DNA of 64,000 nucleotides from contig NZ_CP007595.1 of NCBI RefSeq assembly GCF_000785535.1, positions 2,192,439-2,256,438 on the forward strand, written 5' to 3'. The position numbers and the translations under genes were made by a program. The DNA comes from Arthrobacter sp. PAMC 25486 (lineage in GTDB: Bacteria > Actinomycetota > Actinomycetes > Actinomycetales > Micrococcaceae). The notes below the pieces were generated by a model that searched no databases, was not told the DNA's origin, and saw nothing but the letters and a program-made list of their open reading frames with translations. Shown piece after piece: positions 1 to 9,955 of the stretch; the first letter of the stretch is position 1, and every line of letters starts with the position of its first letter.

Positions 1-812
1 CGGTCAACCAGCGGGGCTATGTTTCCGGCTGGATCACGGCTCCGCAGGCCATCGGCATCATCGCCGGCCTGATCCTGGTGACAGCACTGGGCCTAAGCAC
101 CTTCGGCGGCTATGCACTCATGGCGGCCCTCCTCGTGCTGCTCGGCCTGCCCTTCCTGTTTCTGGTGCCCGACGCCGTGCTGCCGCCGGGTGTGATCGCA
201 GCACTCACCTGGCGGTCACTGCTTGAGGGGCTGTGGATCAGCCCACGGCAATTCCCCGACTTCGGCTGGACCCTGCTGAGCCGCATCCTGGTCAATCTCG
301 GCAACGCCTTTGGCACCAGCTTGCTGCTGTACTTCCTCATGTACGGGCTGGCGGTCCCGGACGCCGAAGGCTCGCTGATCCTGCTGACGCTGGTCTACAT
401 GGTGTTTGTCATCATCGCCTCTCTGTGGCTGGGCCGGCTCTCCGACAAACTCGGCCGCCGCCGTGCCTTCGTCTTCGGCGCCTCCGCACTGCAGGCTGTC
501 GCCGCCCTGATCCTGGCCTTCGCCCCCACCATGGGTGCTGCGACGGTTGCGGCCGGGCTGCTGGGTCTGGGCTACGGCTGTTTCCTGTCGGTCGACCAGG
601 CCCTGGCCACCGAGGTCCTGCCCGACCAGCTCTCCCGCGGCAAGGACCTGGGCATCATGAACATCGCACTCACCGTGCCCCAGGCCTTCGCCCCCATGCT
701 CGGGGCGCTCCTTGTCAGCGCCGTTGGCGATTTCACGCTGCTGTTCCTGGTCTCCGGCATCACAGCCCTGGCCGGTGCCATCGCTGTAGCCCAGGTGAAG
801 GGCGTCCGCTAA
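1..812 (+). CDS. MFS transporter, C-terminal part (5' end outside window)
   Basis: The reading frame is open from the first base, in the frame beginning at base 3, so the gene starts before the window. About 269 residues are visible. They contain several hydrophobic membrane segments and a major facilitator loop (WLGRLSDKLGRRRAF) typical of motif A between helices. The protein should export or import a small solute across the cytoplasmic membrane, but the substrate cannot be read from this half. The stop is TAA at 810-812. Downstream lies a 336-bp gap with a dispersed repeat. Confidence 0.8.
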   Translation, partial: VNQRGYVSGWITAPQAIGIIAGLILVTALGLSTFGGYALMAALLVLLGLPFLFLVPDAVLPPGVIAALTWRSLLEGLWISPRQFPDFGWTLLSRILVNLGNAFGTSLLLYFLMYGLAVPDAEGSLILLTLVYMVFVIIASLWLGRLSDKLGRRRAFVFGASALQAVAALILAFAPTMGAATVAAGLLGLGYGCFLSVDQALATEVLPDQLSRGKDLGIMNIALTVPQAFAPMLGALLVSAVGDFTLLFLVSGITALAGAIAVAQVKGVR

Positions 813-1148
813 GCCCCGCCGTTCCCCGGATATACATTTAGACGTCCATGACGCACTAGATGATCCATTCCAGCCTTGTCATTTCGGACTTGGAAAGCGG
901 AGTCGGCGACACCTACTGCGTCAAGGATGGTTGCGGGCCCACACCCGCGAGGGACCCGATGCGGGTATGCGAGCCAACGGGAGCGCGTGGCGCAGGGCGT
1001 GAACTCACACCTCGGCAGATTGGGGACCGGGAGGTGGCACGACGGCGGGTCCCGGCGCCCGCTGTTGTCGCACCCGGTGCCCGCTTGGCTGGGAGGCCGG
1101 CTCCGCCGTCGCACATTCCACTGCAGGCGGCCTGGCAAACTGGACCGG
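813..1148. other. 336-bp intergenic region between convergent genes
   Basis: No convincing gene is seen here: the short ORFs in it lack ribosome sites and family resemblance. The right half is occupied by the first copy of the ~128-bp dispersed repeat (991-1117). The left half shows nothing recognisable. Confidence 0.6.
991..1117 (+). repeat. Dispersed composite repeat, copy 1
   Basis: This stretch matches 4019-4146 along its whole length in the same orientation, with scattered substitutions and small indels. It begins with the half-motif GTGAACTCACACCTCGGC and ends in a widely spaced inverted repeat, CGACGGCGG (1040-1048) with CCGCCGTCG (1103-1111). It lies between the ends of the MFS gene and the 1149-1706 gene, which face each other. 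Confidence 0.75.
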
Positions 1149-1706
1149 TCAGCTCTTCGCTGCGTTTAGCCGGCGCACGGCTCGCACCAAGCTCACCGTT
1201 CCCCCGATGGCCGCACCAACGCCGAGGACCAGCAACGCCACCCCCAGGTAGTTCGGGAAGGTCCAGCCGCGACTTGCCAATGCGGGGAGCTCACTGTCGA
1301 GTTCGACGGCGGGACTGTCGCCGAGGCGGTATGTGACCGGCTGGCCAAGCAACTCGGCCTTGGTGGGAAAATCCTCAACCCAGCCGCCCGCGGAATTAAT
1401 GGGAGGCCAGTAGCGGGGAAAGTGGTCGGTCTCCATCGTGTGCCGCGAACCGTCACTTCCCGTGAAGGCCAGTTCTGCATGCATGGCGTGCCACTCGCCG
1501 TCGTCGGCACGGATCACGTTGACCCGTGCGTCCGTGAGCGTCCCCTGCAGTCCGGCAGCCTGCAGCTCCCTCGCAGTTTGCACCGGACTGCTCCCGGTTT
1601 GGAACATGCCCTGGCCAAACAACAGGAGCAAGGCCGCAAAACCCAGGACGATGATGGATGCGGTCCGGAGGGTGCCGGCAGGGATCTGCTGCTTGTCCAA
1701 TGTCAT
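1149..1706 (-). CDS. Two-helix membrane protein, DUF3592-like
   Basis: This 185-residue protein has one hydrophobic helix near residues 13-33, an extracytoplasmic stretch of about 110 residues and a second helix near residues 150-172 followed by a basic tail. The layout and the short conserved pieces (GTLTDARVNVI, QPVTYRLGD) resemble DUF3592 membrane proteins, whose function is unknown. The start ATG at 1706 has no ribosome site. TAGGCT lies exactly six bases upstream (1713-1718), which suggests a leaderless mRNA. It is divergent from the WXG100-like gene, and the two may belong to one accessory block. Confidence 0.7.
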   Translation of the reverse strand: MTLDKQQIPAGTLRTASIIVLGFAALLLLFGQGMFQTGSSPVQTARELQAAGLQGTLTDARVNVIRADDGEWHAMHAELAFTGSDGSRHTMETDHFPRYWPPINSAGGWVEDFPTKAELLGQPVTYRLGDSPAVELDSELPALASRGWTFPNYLGVALLVLGVGAAIGGTVSLVRAVRRLNAAKS

Positions 1707-1712
1707 TGAACC

Positions 1713-1718
1713 AGCCTA
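1713..1718 (-). promoter_or_regulatory. -10 box TAGGCT, leaderless start
   Basis: TAGGCT is followed by six bases and then the ATG of the 1149-1706 gene, so transcription should begin at or next to the start codon. No clear -35 box is seen. Confidence 0.5.
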
Positions 1719-1868
1719 GCGGCGCGTCCGCTTCGCACCATGGGGAGTGCTGTCCATCGCGGGACGTTGTGCACATCCTCTACGCTTTCACTATGAACAG
1801 TTGGCGCTGAGCTGCGCGGAGCGCAGAATATGCCATGGACATTCCAAGCGTCGTAGAAACGGACAGTC

Positions 1869-3494
1869 ATGAACAACCAAATGCTTGGCGCCGACCCCGA
1901 GCAGCTCAGGGCCTTGTCCAAGCTCTTTGGCGAGTCCTCGGCCATTTTGGACCACTCCGCCACGGCGCTCCACCCGGCGATCATGAACGCACGATGGGGC
2001 GGCCCGGATGCCGAACGCTTCCGCAGCGAGTGGGCATCTCGTCTACGACCGCAGCTGGGCACGGTCAGGGACTTGCTGACCGGAACGTCCAAGGAGTTGG
2101 TGGCCCAGGCCAGGGAGCAGGAGCAGACGTCAGCAGCCCACGATGTTGGCGGCGGGGTCCCTGGCGGTCCCGGCTCCACCGGGTCCGAAGATGGGGATCC
2201 CCTCGGCGACGATCTCCAGAACGAGCTGGAGGACATGCCGAATCGCACCGCGGCAGAGGTACTGGCGTGGTGGAACGGGCTCAGCAAGGCTCAGCAGGAT
2301 GCCTTGTTTAGCGGCAAGGACGGAAATGGCGTTCCCAACTCGTATTACCTTGCTTCCTTGGAGGACAAGCTTCCACCGATTGCCTTCCAGGCCGCTGTCG
2401 CGATGCTGGTTGCCAGTGGGCTGGGTTCCATCCCCATGTACACCAGAACGGACAAGATTGGCGTGGACGGCCAGGTCGCCTGGGTGCACGGCGGTGCCCA
2501 CCTAGCAAGCAGGATCACACAAAACGCCGACGGTTCTGTGACCTTGAAGCTCAGCGGCGATCTTGGCGGCGGTGTCAACACTCCGAGCACCAAGGGCGGG
2601 GCAAATGCGACCCTGACGGGGGAACTCAGCAAGACCTACAAATTCAACAGCCTTGAAGAAGCACTCGCCGCCCGCGACCAGATGCTCAACGACCTTCCCC
2701 CGGACAGCTTCGGAAAAGTCTCGGACGCCATCAGCAATCCTGGCGGGTACATTCACGACAGGCTGGACAACGCCGCCAACGACCACGGTTCCACTAAAGA
2801 GTGGATGAGCGCCAAGGGCACCGTCTCCGTCGGCGCCGAAGGCAAGCTCAGCAGCGACACGTCAGTCTCGGCACAAGTGGACTTTGCCTATGAACGAAAC
2901 TTATCGGATGAAACCTCTTCGGCAAGCGCCACAGCGAGTTTCGGCGGGAAGCTGGACCTCGGCGAGGGCCTGAAGTTTGGTGGCAGCGGCGAGGCCGGCA
3001 TCACGCTGTCCATGGACGCGGAGGGCGACATCAACAAGATGACCCTCGACCGCAAGGGAACCCTCGAGGGCGCCGCGAAGCTGCAGGACAACCCGAACGT
3101 TGCAGAGCCGGGGCTGCAGAGCCCGGGTATCCCCACCGAAGGCATCAGCACGGAGTCAAAGGCAGGCATCCAAGGGACGGCACAATTAGAGTTGTTCATT
3201 ACACCGGAGAACCAACACCTGATGGAGAGCTATCTGGGCAATGTGGCCACGGGCAACCAAGCCGGTGCAGCCGCCGACATGCAGCAGATCGTGCACGCCT
3301 CCGCGGTCACCGTGCAAGCCAACTCCGTGGTGTCGAACGAGAGCAACCTAGTGGACTTCGACTCCGGCGTGGCCAAACTGACGGTGGGCGGATCGAGCGA
3401 AGTCATTGTCAACGCCGGAACAGCCCACAAGGCTCCCTACGACGACAGCTTCCAGGCTATCCAGGGCCAAGACCGCTACGAACCAGGGCATTAG
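1869..3494 (+). CDS. WXG100-type secreted protein candidate with Gly/Ser-rich beta C-terminal region
   Basis: This is a 541-residue protein. Residues 1-90 look like a helical hairpin of the WXG100/ESX-substrate type, with the W-x-G turn at residues 43-45 (ARWGGPDAERF). A Gly/Asp-rich linker follows, then a motif common in actinobacterial WXG100 multidomain proteins (AEVLAWWNGLSKAQQDALFS). From about residue 185 onward it is rich in Gly, Ser, Thr and Ala with alternating polarity (for example ATASFGGKLDLGEGLKFGG), suggesting repeated beta strands. No catalytic motif or Cys-rich toxin domain was recognised. No ESX secretion genes are in the window. It sits between two direct repeats and is followed 45 bp later by a small gene that may be its partner. 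Confidence 0.65.
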   Translation: MNNQMLGADPEQLRALSKLFGESSAILDHSATALHPAIMNARWGGPDAERFRSEWASRLRPQLGTVRDLLTGTSKELVAQAREQEQTSAAHDVGGGVPGGPGSTGSEDGDPLGDDLQNELEDMPNRTAAEVLAWWNGLSKAQQDALFSGKDGNGVPNSYYLASLEDKLPPIAFQAAVAMLVASGLGSIPMYTRTDKIGVDGQVAWVHGGAHLASRITQNADGSVTLKLSGDLGGGVNTPSTKGGANATLTGELSKTYKFNSLEEALAARDQMLNDLPPDSFGKVSDAISNPGGYIHDRLDNAANDHGSTKEWMSAKGTVSVGAEGKLSSDTSVSAQVDFAYERNLSDETSSASATASFGGKLDLGEGLKFGGSGEAGITLSMDAEGDINKMTLDRKGTLEGAAKLQDNPNVAEPGLQSPGIPTEGISTESKAGIQGTAQLELFITPENQHLMESYLGNVATGNQAGAAADMQQIVHASAVTVQANSVVSNESNLVDFDSGVAKLTVGGSSEVIVNAGTAHKAPYDDSFQAIQGQDRYEPGH

Positions 3495-3539
3495 CCTGCA
3501 CACACCACCTGCTGCCCCAGAAACTGAAAGGCCATAACC

Positions 3540-3986
3540 TTGAGCATTCAATTCGATACCGGACTCGGAATCAGCATTTCCCTGCGCGACGGGGCCCGCG
3601 CCCTGGAGGAGTCAAGTGCAGGTCCGCACAGCCGGCAATTCAGCCTGAGCAACGGAGACCTGGTTTCCCTTGTTCGCGATGACACGGCCGCCACGAACCT
3701 GGCAGACATTATTGCCTGGACGGAAAACATGGCTAACTTCTACGTCACCGAATTTGGCGCCGTGGAGGAGATGCAGGGCTCCGTCACCGGCGCCGGCAAA
3801 CAAGGCTTCGCCTATTCTGTGGCCTTCAGGGACGCCGAAGACGTGCCACGCCGGGCAACACTCATCGGCACCCTGCTGGGCGACGGGATCTTTGCCGGCA
3901 TCACACTGCTGACCGTCAATGCGGGCCAGCCCCTGGACGTTGCCCTCGTACAGGAACTCGTGGACGGGCTGGAGCCAACAAGCTAG
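3540..3986 (+). CDS. Small unknown protein downstream of WXG100-like protein
   Basis: This is a 148-residue soluble protein with a TTG start, chosen because GAAAGG lies eight bases upstream and the frame is closed further up. The alternating hydrophobic pattern (NGDLVSLVRDD, ATLIGTLLGDGIFAGITLLTV) and a final helix suggest a small alpha/beta fold, perhaps like the Mog1/PsbP or DUF1795 group. That is a guess. Its position directly after the WXG100-like gene suggests a partner, chaperone or immunity role, but nothing in the sequence proves it. The second copy of the dispersed repeat follows its stop codon. Confidence 0.6.
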   Translation: MSIQFDTGLGISISLRDGARALEESSAGPHSRQFSLSNGDLVSLVRDDTAATNLADIIAWTENMANFYVTEFGAVEEMQGSVTGAGKQGFAYSVAFRDAEDVPRRATLIGTLLGDGIFAGITLLTVNAGQPLDVALVQELVDGLEPTS

Positions 3987-4018
3987 CCGGCGTTGTGGAG
4001 TGAACCGCGGGGAGCAGG

Positions 4019-4146
4019 GCACAGGGCGTGATCTCACACCTCGGCAGATTGTGGAACCGGTGGGGCACGACGGCGAGTCCCCGGCGCCCGCTCTGGCCGC
4101 ACCCGGCGTCCGCTTGGCTGGGAGGCGAGCCCCGCCGTCGAACATT
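4019..4146 (+). repeat. Dispersed composite repeat, copy 2
   Basis: This is the second full copy of the repeat at 991-1117, in direct orientation. The half-motif GTGATCTCACACCTCGGC lies near its left end. The inverted pair CGACGGCG (4068-4075) and CGCCGTCG (4133-4140) closes the right end. It lies between the 3540-3986 gene and the tuf terminator. Confidence 0.75.
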
Positions 4147-4157
4147 AAAGCAAAGAA

Positions 4158-4181
4158 GGGCCCCAGCCGAAGCTGGGACCC
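4158..4181 (-). terminator. tuf transcription terminator
   Basis: Read on the minus strand this is a 10-bp stem, GGGTCCCAGC with GCTGGGGCCC (one T-G pair), closed by a TTCG tetraloop and followed by TTCTTTGCTTT. It lies about 30 bp after the tuf stop codon. Confidence 0.8.
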
Positions 4182-4210
4182 TCCTAAAGAACTACAAGTA
4201 TGTCTAAAGA

Positions 4211-5401
4211 CTACTTGAGGATCTTGGTGACACGACCTGAACCAACGGTGCGGCCGCCTTCGCGGATAGCGAAGCCGAGGCCCTCTTCCATGGCGATCGG
4301 CTGAATCAGCACGACTGACATTTCGGTGTTGTCGCCAGGCATAACCATTTCCGTGCCCTCAGGCAGGGTGATGACGCCGGTAACATCCGTGGTGCGGAAG
4401 TAGAACTGCGGGCGGTAGTTGGAGTAGAACGGGTTGTGACGCCCGCCTTCGTCCTTGGCCAGGATGTAGACGTTGGCTTCGAAATCGGTGTGCGGGGTAA
4501 TGGAACCCGGCTTCACGATAACCTGGCCACGCTCTACGTCTTCGCGCTTGATGCCGCGGAGCAGCAGGCCACAGTTCTCGCCGGCCCAAGCCTCGTCGAG
4601 CTGCTTGTGGAACATTTCGATACCGGTAACCGTGGTCTTCTGGACCGGACGGATGCCGACGATCTCGACCTCAGAGTTGATCTGAAGCGTTCCACGCTCG
4701 GCGCGGCCCGTAACAACGGTGCCGCGGCCGGTGATGGTGAAGACATCTTCAACCGGCATCAAGAACGGCTTGTCCTTGTCGCGGATCGGGTCCGGAACGT
4801 TGTTGTCAACGGCGTCCATCAGGTCCTCAACGGACTTGACCCATACGGGGTCGCCTTCCAGTGCCTTCAGGCCGGAAACGCGCACAACAGGTGCCTCGTC
4901 GCCGTCGAAGCCCTGTGAGGAGAGGAGTTCGCGAACTTCCATTTCGACCAAGTCGAGGAGTTCTTCGTCATCAACCATGTCGGACTTGTTCAGTGCAACC
5001 AGCAGGTAGGGAACACCAACCTGGCGGGCCAACAGAACGTGCTCGCGAGTCTGGGCCATCGGGCCGTCAGTCGCAGCAACCACCAGGATAGCGCCGTCCA
5101 TCTGGGCAGCACCGGTGATCATGTTCTTGATGTAGTCAGCGTGACCGGGAGCGTCTACGTGTGCGTAGTGGCGCTTCTCAGTCTGGTACTCAACGTGGGA
5201 GATGTTGATCGTGATTCCACGCTGCTTCTCCTCGGGAGCCGAGTCGATAGTAGCGAAATCACGCGCCTCGTTGAGATCGGGGTACTTGTCGTAAAGTACC
5301 TTGGAAATGGCAGCCGTCAACGTGGTCTTACCATGGTCAACGTGACCAATGGTACCGATGTTAACGTGCGGCTTAGTCCGCTCGAACTTTGCCTTCGCCA
5401 C
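4211..5401 (-). CDS. tuf: Translation elongation factor Tu
   Basis: EF-Tu is the GTPase that carries aminoacyl-tRNA to the ribosome. At 396 residues it has the expected length. The GTP-binding motifs are all present: [10 protein letters not shown] near residues 19-28, DAPGHADY near 80, NKSDM near 135 and SGLKAL near 175. The domain 2 and 3 sequences continue normally to the C-terminus. It is the last gene of the str cluster (rpsL-rpsG-fusA-tuf), separated from fusA by 162 bp that hold a long hairpin, so it may be partly transcribed from its own promoter. A terminator follows it. Confidence 0.99.
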   Translation of the reverse strand: MAKAKFERTKPHVNIGTIGHVDHGKTTLTAAISKVLYDKYPDLNEARDFATIDSAPEEKQRGITINISHVEYQTEKRHYAHVDAPGHADYIKNMITGAAQMDGAILVVAATDGPMAQTREHVLLARQVGVPYLLVALNKSDMVDDEELLDLVEMEVRELLSSQGFDGDEAPVVRVSGLKALEGDPVWVKSVEDLMDAVDNNVPDPIRDKDKPFLMPVEDVFTITGRGTVVTGRAERGTLQINSEVEIVGIRPVQKTTVTGIEMFHKQLDEAWAGENCGLLLRGIKREDVERGQVIVKPGSITPHTDFEANVYILAKDEGGRHNPFYSNYRPQFYFRTTDVTGVITLPEGTEMVMPGDNTEMSVVLIQPIAMEEGLGFAIREGGRTVGSGRVTKILK

Positions 5402-5512
5402 GGGGTCCTCCTAGAACGTTTTTCAGATGACTTACTCCCAACAGCGCTGTTCGCTGCTGAAATCCAAAGTAAGTCTACTGGGGGCTTTTGATATTTAAGA
5501 AATTTCGTGCCA

Positions 5513-5553
5513 CTTGATGTCTGGGCCGGCCAAAAACCGGCCCAGACATCAAG
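5513..5553. repeat. 17-bp perfect inverted repeat between fusA and tuf
   Basis: The arms 5513-5529 and 5537-5553 are perfectly complementary, with a seven-base loop containing AAAAA. No run of T follows the stem on the minus strand, so it is not a classical terminator for fusA. It could be an RNA-processing site or partial attenuator between fusA and tuf. Confidence 0.7.
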
Positions 5554-5564
5554 CAAAATTGCGC

Positions 5565-7679
5565 CTATTCGCCGCGAGCCTTCTGGATGATCTCGTCGGC
5601 TACTGCCTTCGGAACCTCAGAGTAGCTGTCAAACTTCATCGAGTAAACTGCGCGACCCTGGGTCTTGGAACGCAGATCGCCGATGTAACCGAACATGCCG
5701 GACAAGGGAACAAGAGCCTTGATGACCTTGACACCGCTTGCGTCCTCCATGGACTGCATCTGGCCACGACGTGAGTTGATGTCACCAATAACTTCACCCA
5801 TGTATTCCTCAGGGGTGCGGACTTCAACTTCCATCAGCGGTTCAAGCAGAACCGGGTTGGCCAACCGAGCGGCTTCCTTGAACGCCATGCGACCGGCGAT
5901 CTTGAAGGCCATTTCGGAGGAGTCAACATCGTGGGACGCGCCGTCAAGCAGCGTGGCCTGGATGCCAACCATCGGGTAGCCGGCCAGCACGCCGTCAGGC
6001 AGTGCGGACTGGATGCCCTGGTCAACGCTGGGGATGTATTCGCGGGGAACACGGCCACCAGTGACCTTGTTCTGGAACGAGTACATTTCGCCGTCGTGCG
6101 TATCCAGCGGCGCAATCGCAATCTGGATCTTGGCGAACTGACCTGAACCACCGGTCTGCTTCTTGTGCGTGTAGTCGTGCTTGACGACGGCGCGCTTGAT
6201 GGTTTCACGGTAGGCAACCTGCGGCTTGCCAACGTTGGCTTCAACGTTGTATTCGCGGCGCATACGGTCAACCAAGACGTCCAAGTGAAGCTCGCCCATG
6301 CCACCAATTTCGGTCTGGCCGGTGTCTTCGTTGAGGTTGACGGTGAACGTCGGGTCCTCAGCGGAGAGCTTCTGAATGGCGGTGGAGAGCTTCTCCTGGT
6401 CACTCTTGGTCTTCGGCTCAATGGCGACGAAGATCACAGGATCCGGGAAGGTCATCGACTCGAGCACGATCGGGTTGGCCGGATCACACAGGGTGTCACC
6501 AGTAGTGGTGTCCTTGAGGCCGATAACGGCGTAGATGTGACCTGCGTGGATTTCATCCACCGGCATTTCCTTGTTGGCGTGCATCTGGAAGAGCTTGCCC
6601 AGACGTTCCTTCTTCTGCTTGGTGGAGTTCAGCAGCTGTGTGCCGGAAGTTGCCTTGCCGGAGTACACGCGGATGAAGTTCAACTGGCCGAAGAACGGGT
6701 GTGCGGCGATCTTGAAGGACAGAGCCGAGAACGGGGACTCTTCGCTGGGCTCACGGGTGAGCTCAACTTCCTCGTTGCGGGGATCGTGGCCAATCATGGC
6801 GCCAACATCCAACGGGTTCGGCAGGTAGTCGATGACAGCATCGAGCATGGGCTGCACGCCGCGGTTCTTGAAGGCTGAGCCACAGAACACCGGGTAGATC
6901 TCGGAGTTCACGGTCAGGTGGCGGATGCCGGCCTTCAGTTCCTCGATTGAAGGCTCGACGCCTTCGAGGTACTTCTCCATGAGCTCTTCGGAAGCCTCGG
7001 CAACTGCCTCAACGAGGGCTGCGCGGTACTCTACTGCCTTTTCCTGCAGATCCGCGGGGATCTCCTGGATTTCGTAGTTGGCGCCCATGGTGACATCACC
7101 CTTGGAGTCGCCGGCCCAAACGAAGGCCTTCATGGTCAGCAGGTCAACGACGCCGATGAATTCGCTTTCGGCACCGATGGGCAGCTGCATGATCAACGGC
7201 TTGGCACCCAAGCGGTTGATGATGGTGTCTACGGTGAAGTAGAAGTCAGCACCGAGCTTGTCCATCTTGTTGACGAAGCAGATACGCGGAACGTTGTACT
7301 TGTCAGCCTGGCGCCAAACAGTCTCAGACTGCGGCTCCACGCCTTCCTTGCCGTCAAAAACAGCAACTGCGCCGTCAAGCACGCGAAGTGAGCGCTCAAC
7401 CTCGACCGTGAAGTCAACGTGGCCAGGGGTGTCAATGATGTTGATCTGGTTGTTGTCCCAGAAGCAGGTCACGGCGGCGCTCGTGATGGTGATGCCGCGT
7501 TCCTTTTCCTGTTCCATCCAGTCAGTCGTCGAAGCACCATCGTGCGTTTCGCCGAGCTTGTGGTTCACACCCGTGTAGAACAGGATGCGCTCAGTTGTAG
7601 TGGTCTTGCCAGCATCAATGTGGGCCATGATGCCGATATTGCGGACCTTGTTAAGGTCTGTAAGCACGTCCTGTGCCAC
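5565..7679 (-). CDS. fusA: Translation elongation factor G
   Basis: EF-G is the GTPase that drives ribosome translocation. The GTG at 7679 is chosen as start because it gives the usual N-terminus ([16 protein letters not shown]) and has AGGGAG seven bases upstream; a longer frame extends to 7739 but is not family-like. This gives 704 residues, the normal size. The GTPase motifs [20 protein letters not shown] and NKMD are present, as are domain IV and V sequences such as [15 protein letters not shown]. It is third in the str operon after rpsL and rpsG. Confidence 0.98.
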   Translation of the reverse strand: MAQDVLTDLNKVRNIGIMAHIDAGKTTTTERILFYTGVNHKLGETHDGASTTDWMEQEKERGITITSAAVTCFWDNNQINIIDTPGHVDFTVEVERSLRVLDGAVAVFDGKEGVEPQSETVWRQADKYNVPRICFVNKMDKLGADFYFTVDTIINRLGAKPLIMQLPIGAESEFIGVVDLLTMKAFVWAGDSKGDVTMGANYEIQEIPADLQEKAVEYRAALVEAVAEASEELMEKYLEGVEPSIEELKAGIRHLTVNSEIYPVFCGSAFKNRGVQPMLDAVIDYLPNPLDVGAMIGHDPRNEEVELTREPSEESPFSALSFKIAAHPFFGQLNFIRVYSGKATSGTQLLNSTKQKKERLGKLFQMHANKEMPVDEIHAGHIYAVIGLKDTTTGDTLCDPANPIVLESMTFPDPVIFVAIEPKTKSDQEKLSTAIQKLSAEDPTFTVNLNEDTGQTEIGGMGELHLDVLVDRMRREYNVEANVGKPQVAYRETIKRAVVKHDYTHKKQTGGSGQFAKIQIAIAPLDTHDGEMYSFQNKVTGGRVPREYIPSVDQGIQSALPDGVLAGYPMVGIQATLLDGASHDVDSSEMAFKIAGRMAFKEAARLANPVLLEPLMEVEVRTPEEYMGEVIGDINSRRGQMQSMEDASGVKVIKALVPLSGMFGYIGDLRSKTQGRAVYSMKFDSYSEVPKAVADEIIQKARGE

Positions 7680-7714
7680 GGTTTCTCCCTTTAGTCTAGT
7701 GATGAGCTGGAAAG

Positions 7715-7739
7715 ATGCTGGCGGGGTTGCCGCCAGCAT
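7715..7739. repeat. 10-bp hairpin between rpsG and fusA
   Basis: ATGCTGGCGG (7715-7724) pairs perfectly with 7730-7739 around a five-base loop. It lies in the 75-bp spacer between the rpsG stop and the fusA start and could act as an mRNA stabiliser or processing site. There is no T run. Confidence 0.6.
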
Positions 7740-7754
7740 TCGTCACGGCTCTAG

Positions 7755-8225
7755 TTACCAGCGGTAATGTGCGAAGGCCTTGTTGGACTCTGCCATCTTG
7801 TGGGTATCTTCACGACGCTTGACAGCGGCACCAAGACCGTTGGAGGCATCCAGAACTTCGTTGCGCAAACGCTCGGTCATGGTCTTCTCGCGGCGAGCCT
7901 TCGAGTAACCTACCAACCAGCGAAGGGCAAGTGCGGTCTGACGACCCGGCTTGACCTCAACCGGAACCTGGTAGGTGGCGCCACCAACACGGCGGGACTT
8001 GACCTCAAGGCTCGGCTTGATGTTCTCCATGGCCTTCTTCAAGGCGACTACGGGATCAGCACCGGTCTTCTCACGAACACCCTCGAGTGCACCGTAAACG
8101 ATGCGCTCTGCGGTTGACTTCTTGCCGTCGACCAGAACCTTGTTGATCAACTGTGTGACCAAAGGGGAACCGTATACGGGATCTACTACTAGCGGCCGCT
8201 TGGGGGCCGGACCCTTGCGAGGCAT
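7755..8225 (-). CDS. rpsG: 30S ribosomal protein S7
   Basis: S7 is the primary 16S rRNA binding protein that nucleates the head of the 30S subunit. It has 156 residues from ATG 8225 with the typical N-terminus [13 protein letters not shown] and conserved segments ([37 protein letters not shown]). The longer upstream frame was dropped because it overlaps rpsL. The start lies one base after the rpsL stop, so translation is probably coupled. It is second in the str operon. Confidence 0.98.
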   Translation of the reverse strand: MPRKGPAPKRPLVVDPVYGSPLVTQLINKVLVDGKKSTAERIVYGALEGVREKTGADPVVALKKAMENIKPSLEVKSRRVGGATYQVPVEVKPGRQTALALRWLVGYSKARREKTMTERLRNEVLDASNGLGAAVKRREDTHKMAESNKAFAHYRW

Positions 8226-8226
8226 A

Positions 8227-8601
8227 TTACTTCTTCTCCATCTTTGCACCGTAGCGGCTGCGTGCCTGCTTGCGGTTCTTAACGCCCTGGGTATCCAGTG
8301 CGCCGCGGACGATCTTGTAACGAACACCGGGAAGGTCCTTAACACGGCCTCCACGGACGAGCACGATGGAGTGCTCCTGGAGGTTGTGGCCTACACCGGG
8401 GATGTAAGCAGTAACTTCCACGCCGCCGTTGAGGCGCACACGTGCAACCTTACGCAGAGCCGAGTTCGGCTTCTTCGGTGTGGTCGTGTAAACGCGCGTG
8501 CAAACGCCGCGACGCATGGGGCTGCCCTTCAATGCGGGAGCCTTGGTCTTGGTGACCTTGGGTGTCCGGCCCTTTCGGACCAGCTGGTTAATCGTAGGCA
8601 C
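8227..8601 (-). CDS. rpsL: 30S ribosomal protein S12
   Basis: S12 is the decoding-centre protein of the 30S subunit. It has 124 residues, standard length, with the loops [17 protein letters not shown] and [13 protein letters not shown]. Lysines are present at both classical streptomycin-resistance positions (43 and 88 in E. coli numbering), so the wild-type sensitive form is expected. GGAGAA lies eight bases before the ATG. It is the first gene of the str operon; the 354-bp upstream region must carry its promoter. Confidence 0.98.
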   Translation of the reverse strand: MPTINQLVRKGRTPKVTKTKAPALKGSPMRRGVCTRVYTTTPKKPNSALRKVARVRLNGGVEVTAYIPGVGHNLQEHSIVLVRGGRVKDLPGVRYKIVRGALDTQGVKNRKQARSRYGAKMEKK

Positions 8602-8955
8602 TTTCGTGTTCTCCGTTGTTTTATCGTGTTGCTTGCCCCGCCGGCCGGAATGATTCAGCCGCTGAGGGTAAGCCGTTTACTGGTAGTCGCAGGCTTGGCG
8701 ACTTCACAGCGCCTAGGCATGCAAAAATGTGGCATTCGCTGTACAAGAACCGTACAACCCGGACCCGCATCCACTTCCTTCACCAAAATGAAGAAAATTG
8801 ACGCTCTTATCCACTGCCACACTAACAATTACTCACCACATTACCACGGGTTTGGCCTTGCGCGGAAATCGGCTCCTCACCCCACAGCCGCAACCCTTGA
8901 CAGTGGCGCTCACGTGGCCCAGTCTCGGAGGTATCGGGCGGAGTGGAGGCACGTC
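8602..8955. other. 354-bp divergent intergenic region, rpsL / patatin gene
   Basis: This region must hold the str-operon promoter (minus) and the promoter of the patatin gene (plus). A TTGACG at 8798-8803 followed about 19 bases later by TAACAA is a weak plus-strand candidate. Towards rpsL two closely spaced TTGTAC motifs are seen, but no -10 box could be assigned. No gene is supported here. Confidence 0.4.
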
Positions 8956-9954
8956 ATGGCTGATGCAGATTTGGTTCTTGAAGGCGGCGGTGTCAAGGGT
9001 TCGGCCCTGGTGGGAGCCATGGCGGCACTGGCGGAGTTCAAGGACCCTTATGCCTTCCACAGGATTGCGGGAACATCGGCGGGTGCCATTGTTGCGGGAT
9101 TCCTGGCGGCCGGCATGCAGGTGCCCCACATCAAGGCGGCCATGGATGAACTGGACTTTTCTTTCTTTGAAGACGAGAAGGGGTTCCTGGCCCATGTTCC
9201 ATTCCTGGGCCCGCTCACGGGCCTGTTGCTGCATCGGGGATTGTATGCCGGTGATTTCATGCACCGCTGGATCAAGGAAACCCTTGCCACCCAGGGTGTC
9301 CACACGTGGGCCGACCTGAAAGAGGACGATCCCAACAGCGCCCTGCCACCGTCACGGCGGTACAAACTGGTGGTGATAGTGTCCGACGTCTCCCGCGGCC
9401 TGATGCTGCGTCTGCCCTGGGACTACGAGTCGCTGCTGGGCGTTGACCCGGACACTGCATCCGTGGCCGACGCCATCAGGGCGTCGGCGTCCATACCCTT
9501 CTTCTTCCGCCCCCGGACCATGACGACAAGTCCTGCGGTCACCGGGCACAACCACATCGTCTGCTGCGACGGCGGCATCCTCTCCAACTTCCCCATGTCC
9601 ATTTTCGACAGACACGACGGCAAACCGGCACGGTGGCCAACCATCGGCGTAAAGCTGTCAGGCAAGGCCGTCATCCGCAACCAGGACTGGAGCCCGGACA
9701 ACAACAGCCTGGAACTGGCCAAGTCGGTGCTGACCACCATGATGGGAGCGCACGACCGGATGTACATCAGCGATCCGCAAGCCTCCTCACGAACCATCTT
9801 CGTTGACACCTCCAACTACCGCTCCACTGACTTCCGGCTCACGGCACGGGACAAACAATCCCTGTATGGGCTGGGCCTGGCCGGCGGCAACAAGTTCCTG
9901 GCCACCTGGGACTGGGACAAGTGGAAGGCAGGCGACTACTCCATGAAGCCGTAA
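8956..9954 (+). CDS. Patatin-like phospholipase
   Basis: This is a predicted cytoplasmic lipid acyl hydrolase of 332 residues. The start ATG 8956 has GGAGG seven bases upstream; an open frame extends further back but overlaps rpsL and rpsG antisense. The oxyanion motif GGGVKG lies at residues 10-15, the nucleophile motif GTSAG has its Ser at residue 41, and the catalytic Asp appears in CCDGGILSNFP. All parts of the Ser-Asp dyad are therefore present. It interrupts the rpoC/rpsL neighbourhood on the opposite strand. A tandem repeat and a large bidirectional terminator follow. Confidence 0.9.
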   Translation: MADADLVLEGGGVKGSALVGAMAALAEFKDPYAFHRIAGTSAGAIVAGFLAAGMQVPHIKAAMDELDFSFFEDEKGFLAHVPFLGPLTGLLLHRGLYAGDFMHRWIKETLATQGVHTWADLKEDDPNSALPPSRRYKLVVIVSDVSRGLMLRLPWDYESLLGVDPDTASVADAIRASASIPFFFRPRTMTTSPAVTGHNHIVCCDGGILSNFPMSIFDRHDGKPARWPTIGVKLSGKAVIRNQDWSPDNNSLELAKSVLTTMMGAHDRMYISDPQASSRTIFVDTSNYRSTDFRLTARDKQSLYGLGLAGGNKFLATWDWDKWKAGDYSMKP

Positions 9955-9955
9955 G

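Noticed and set aside
8101..8955. N-terminal extension of the patatin gene into the rpsL/rpsG region
   Set aside because: The extension is antisense to two ribosomal protein genes. A clear ribosome site and the family-like start are at 8956.
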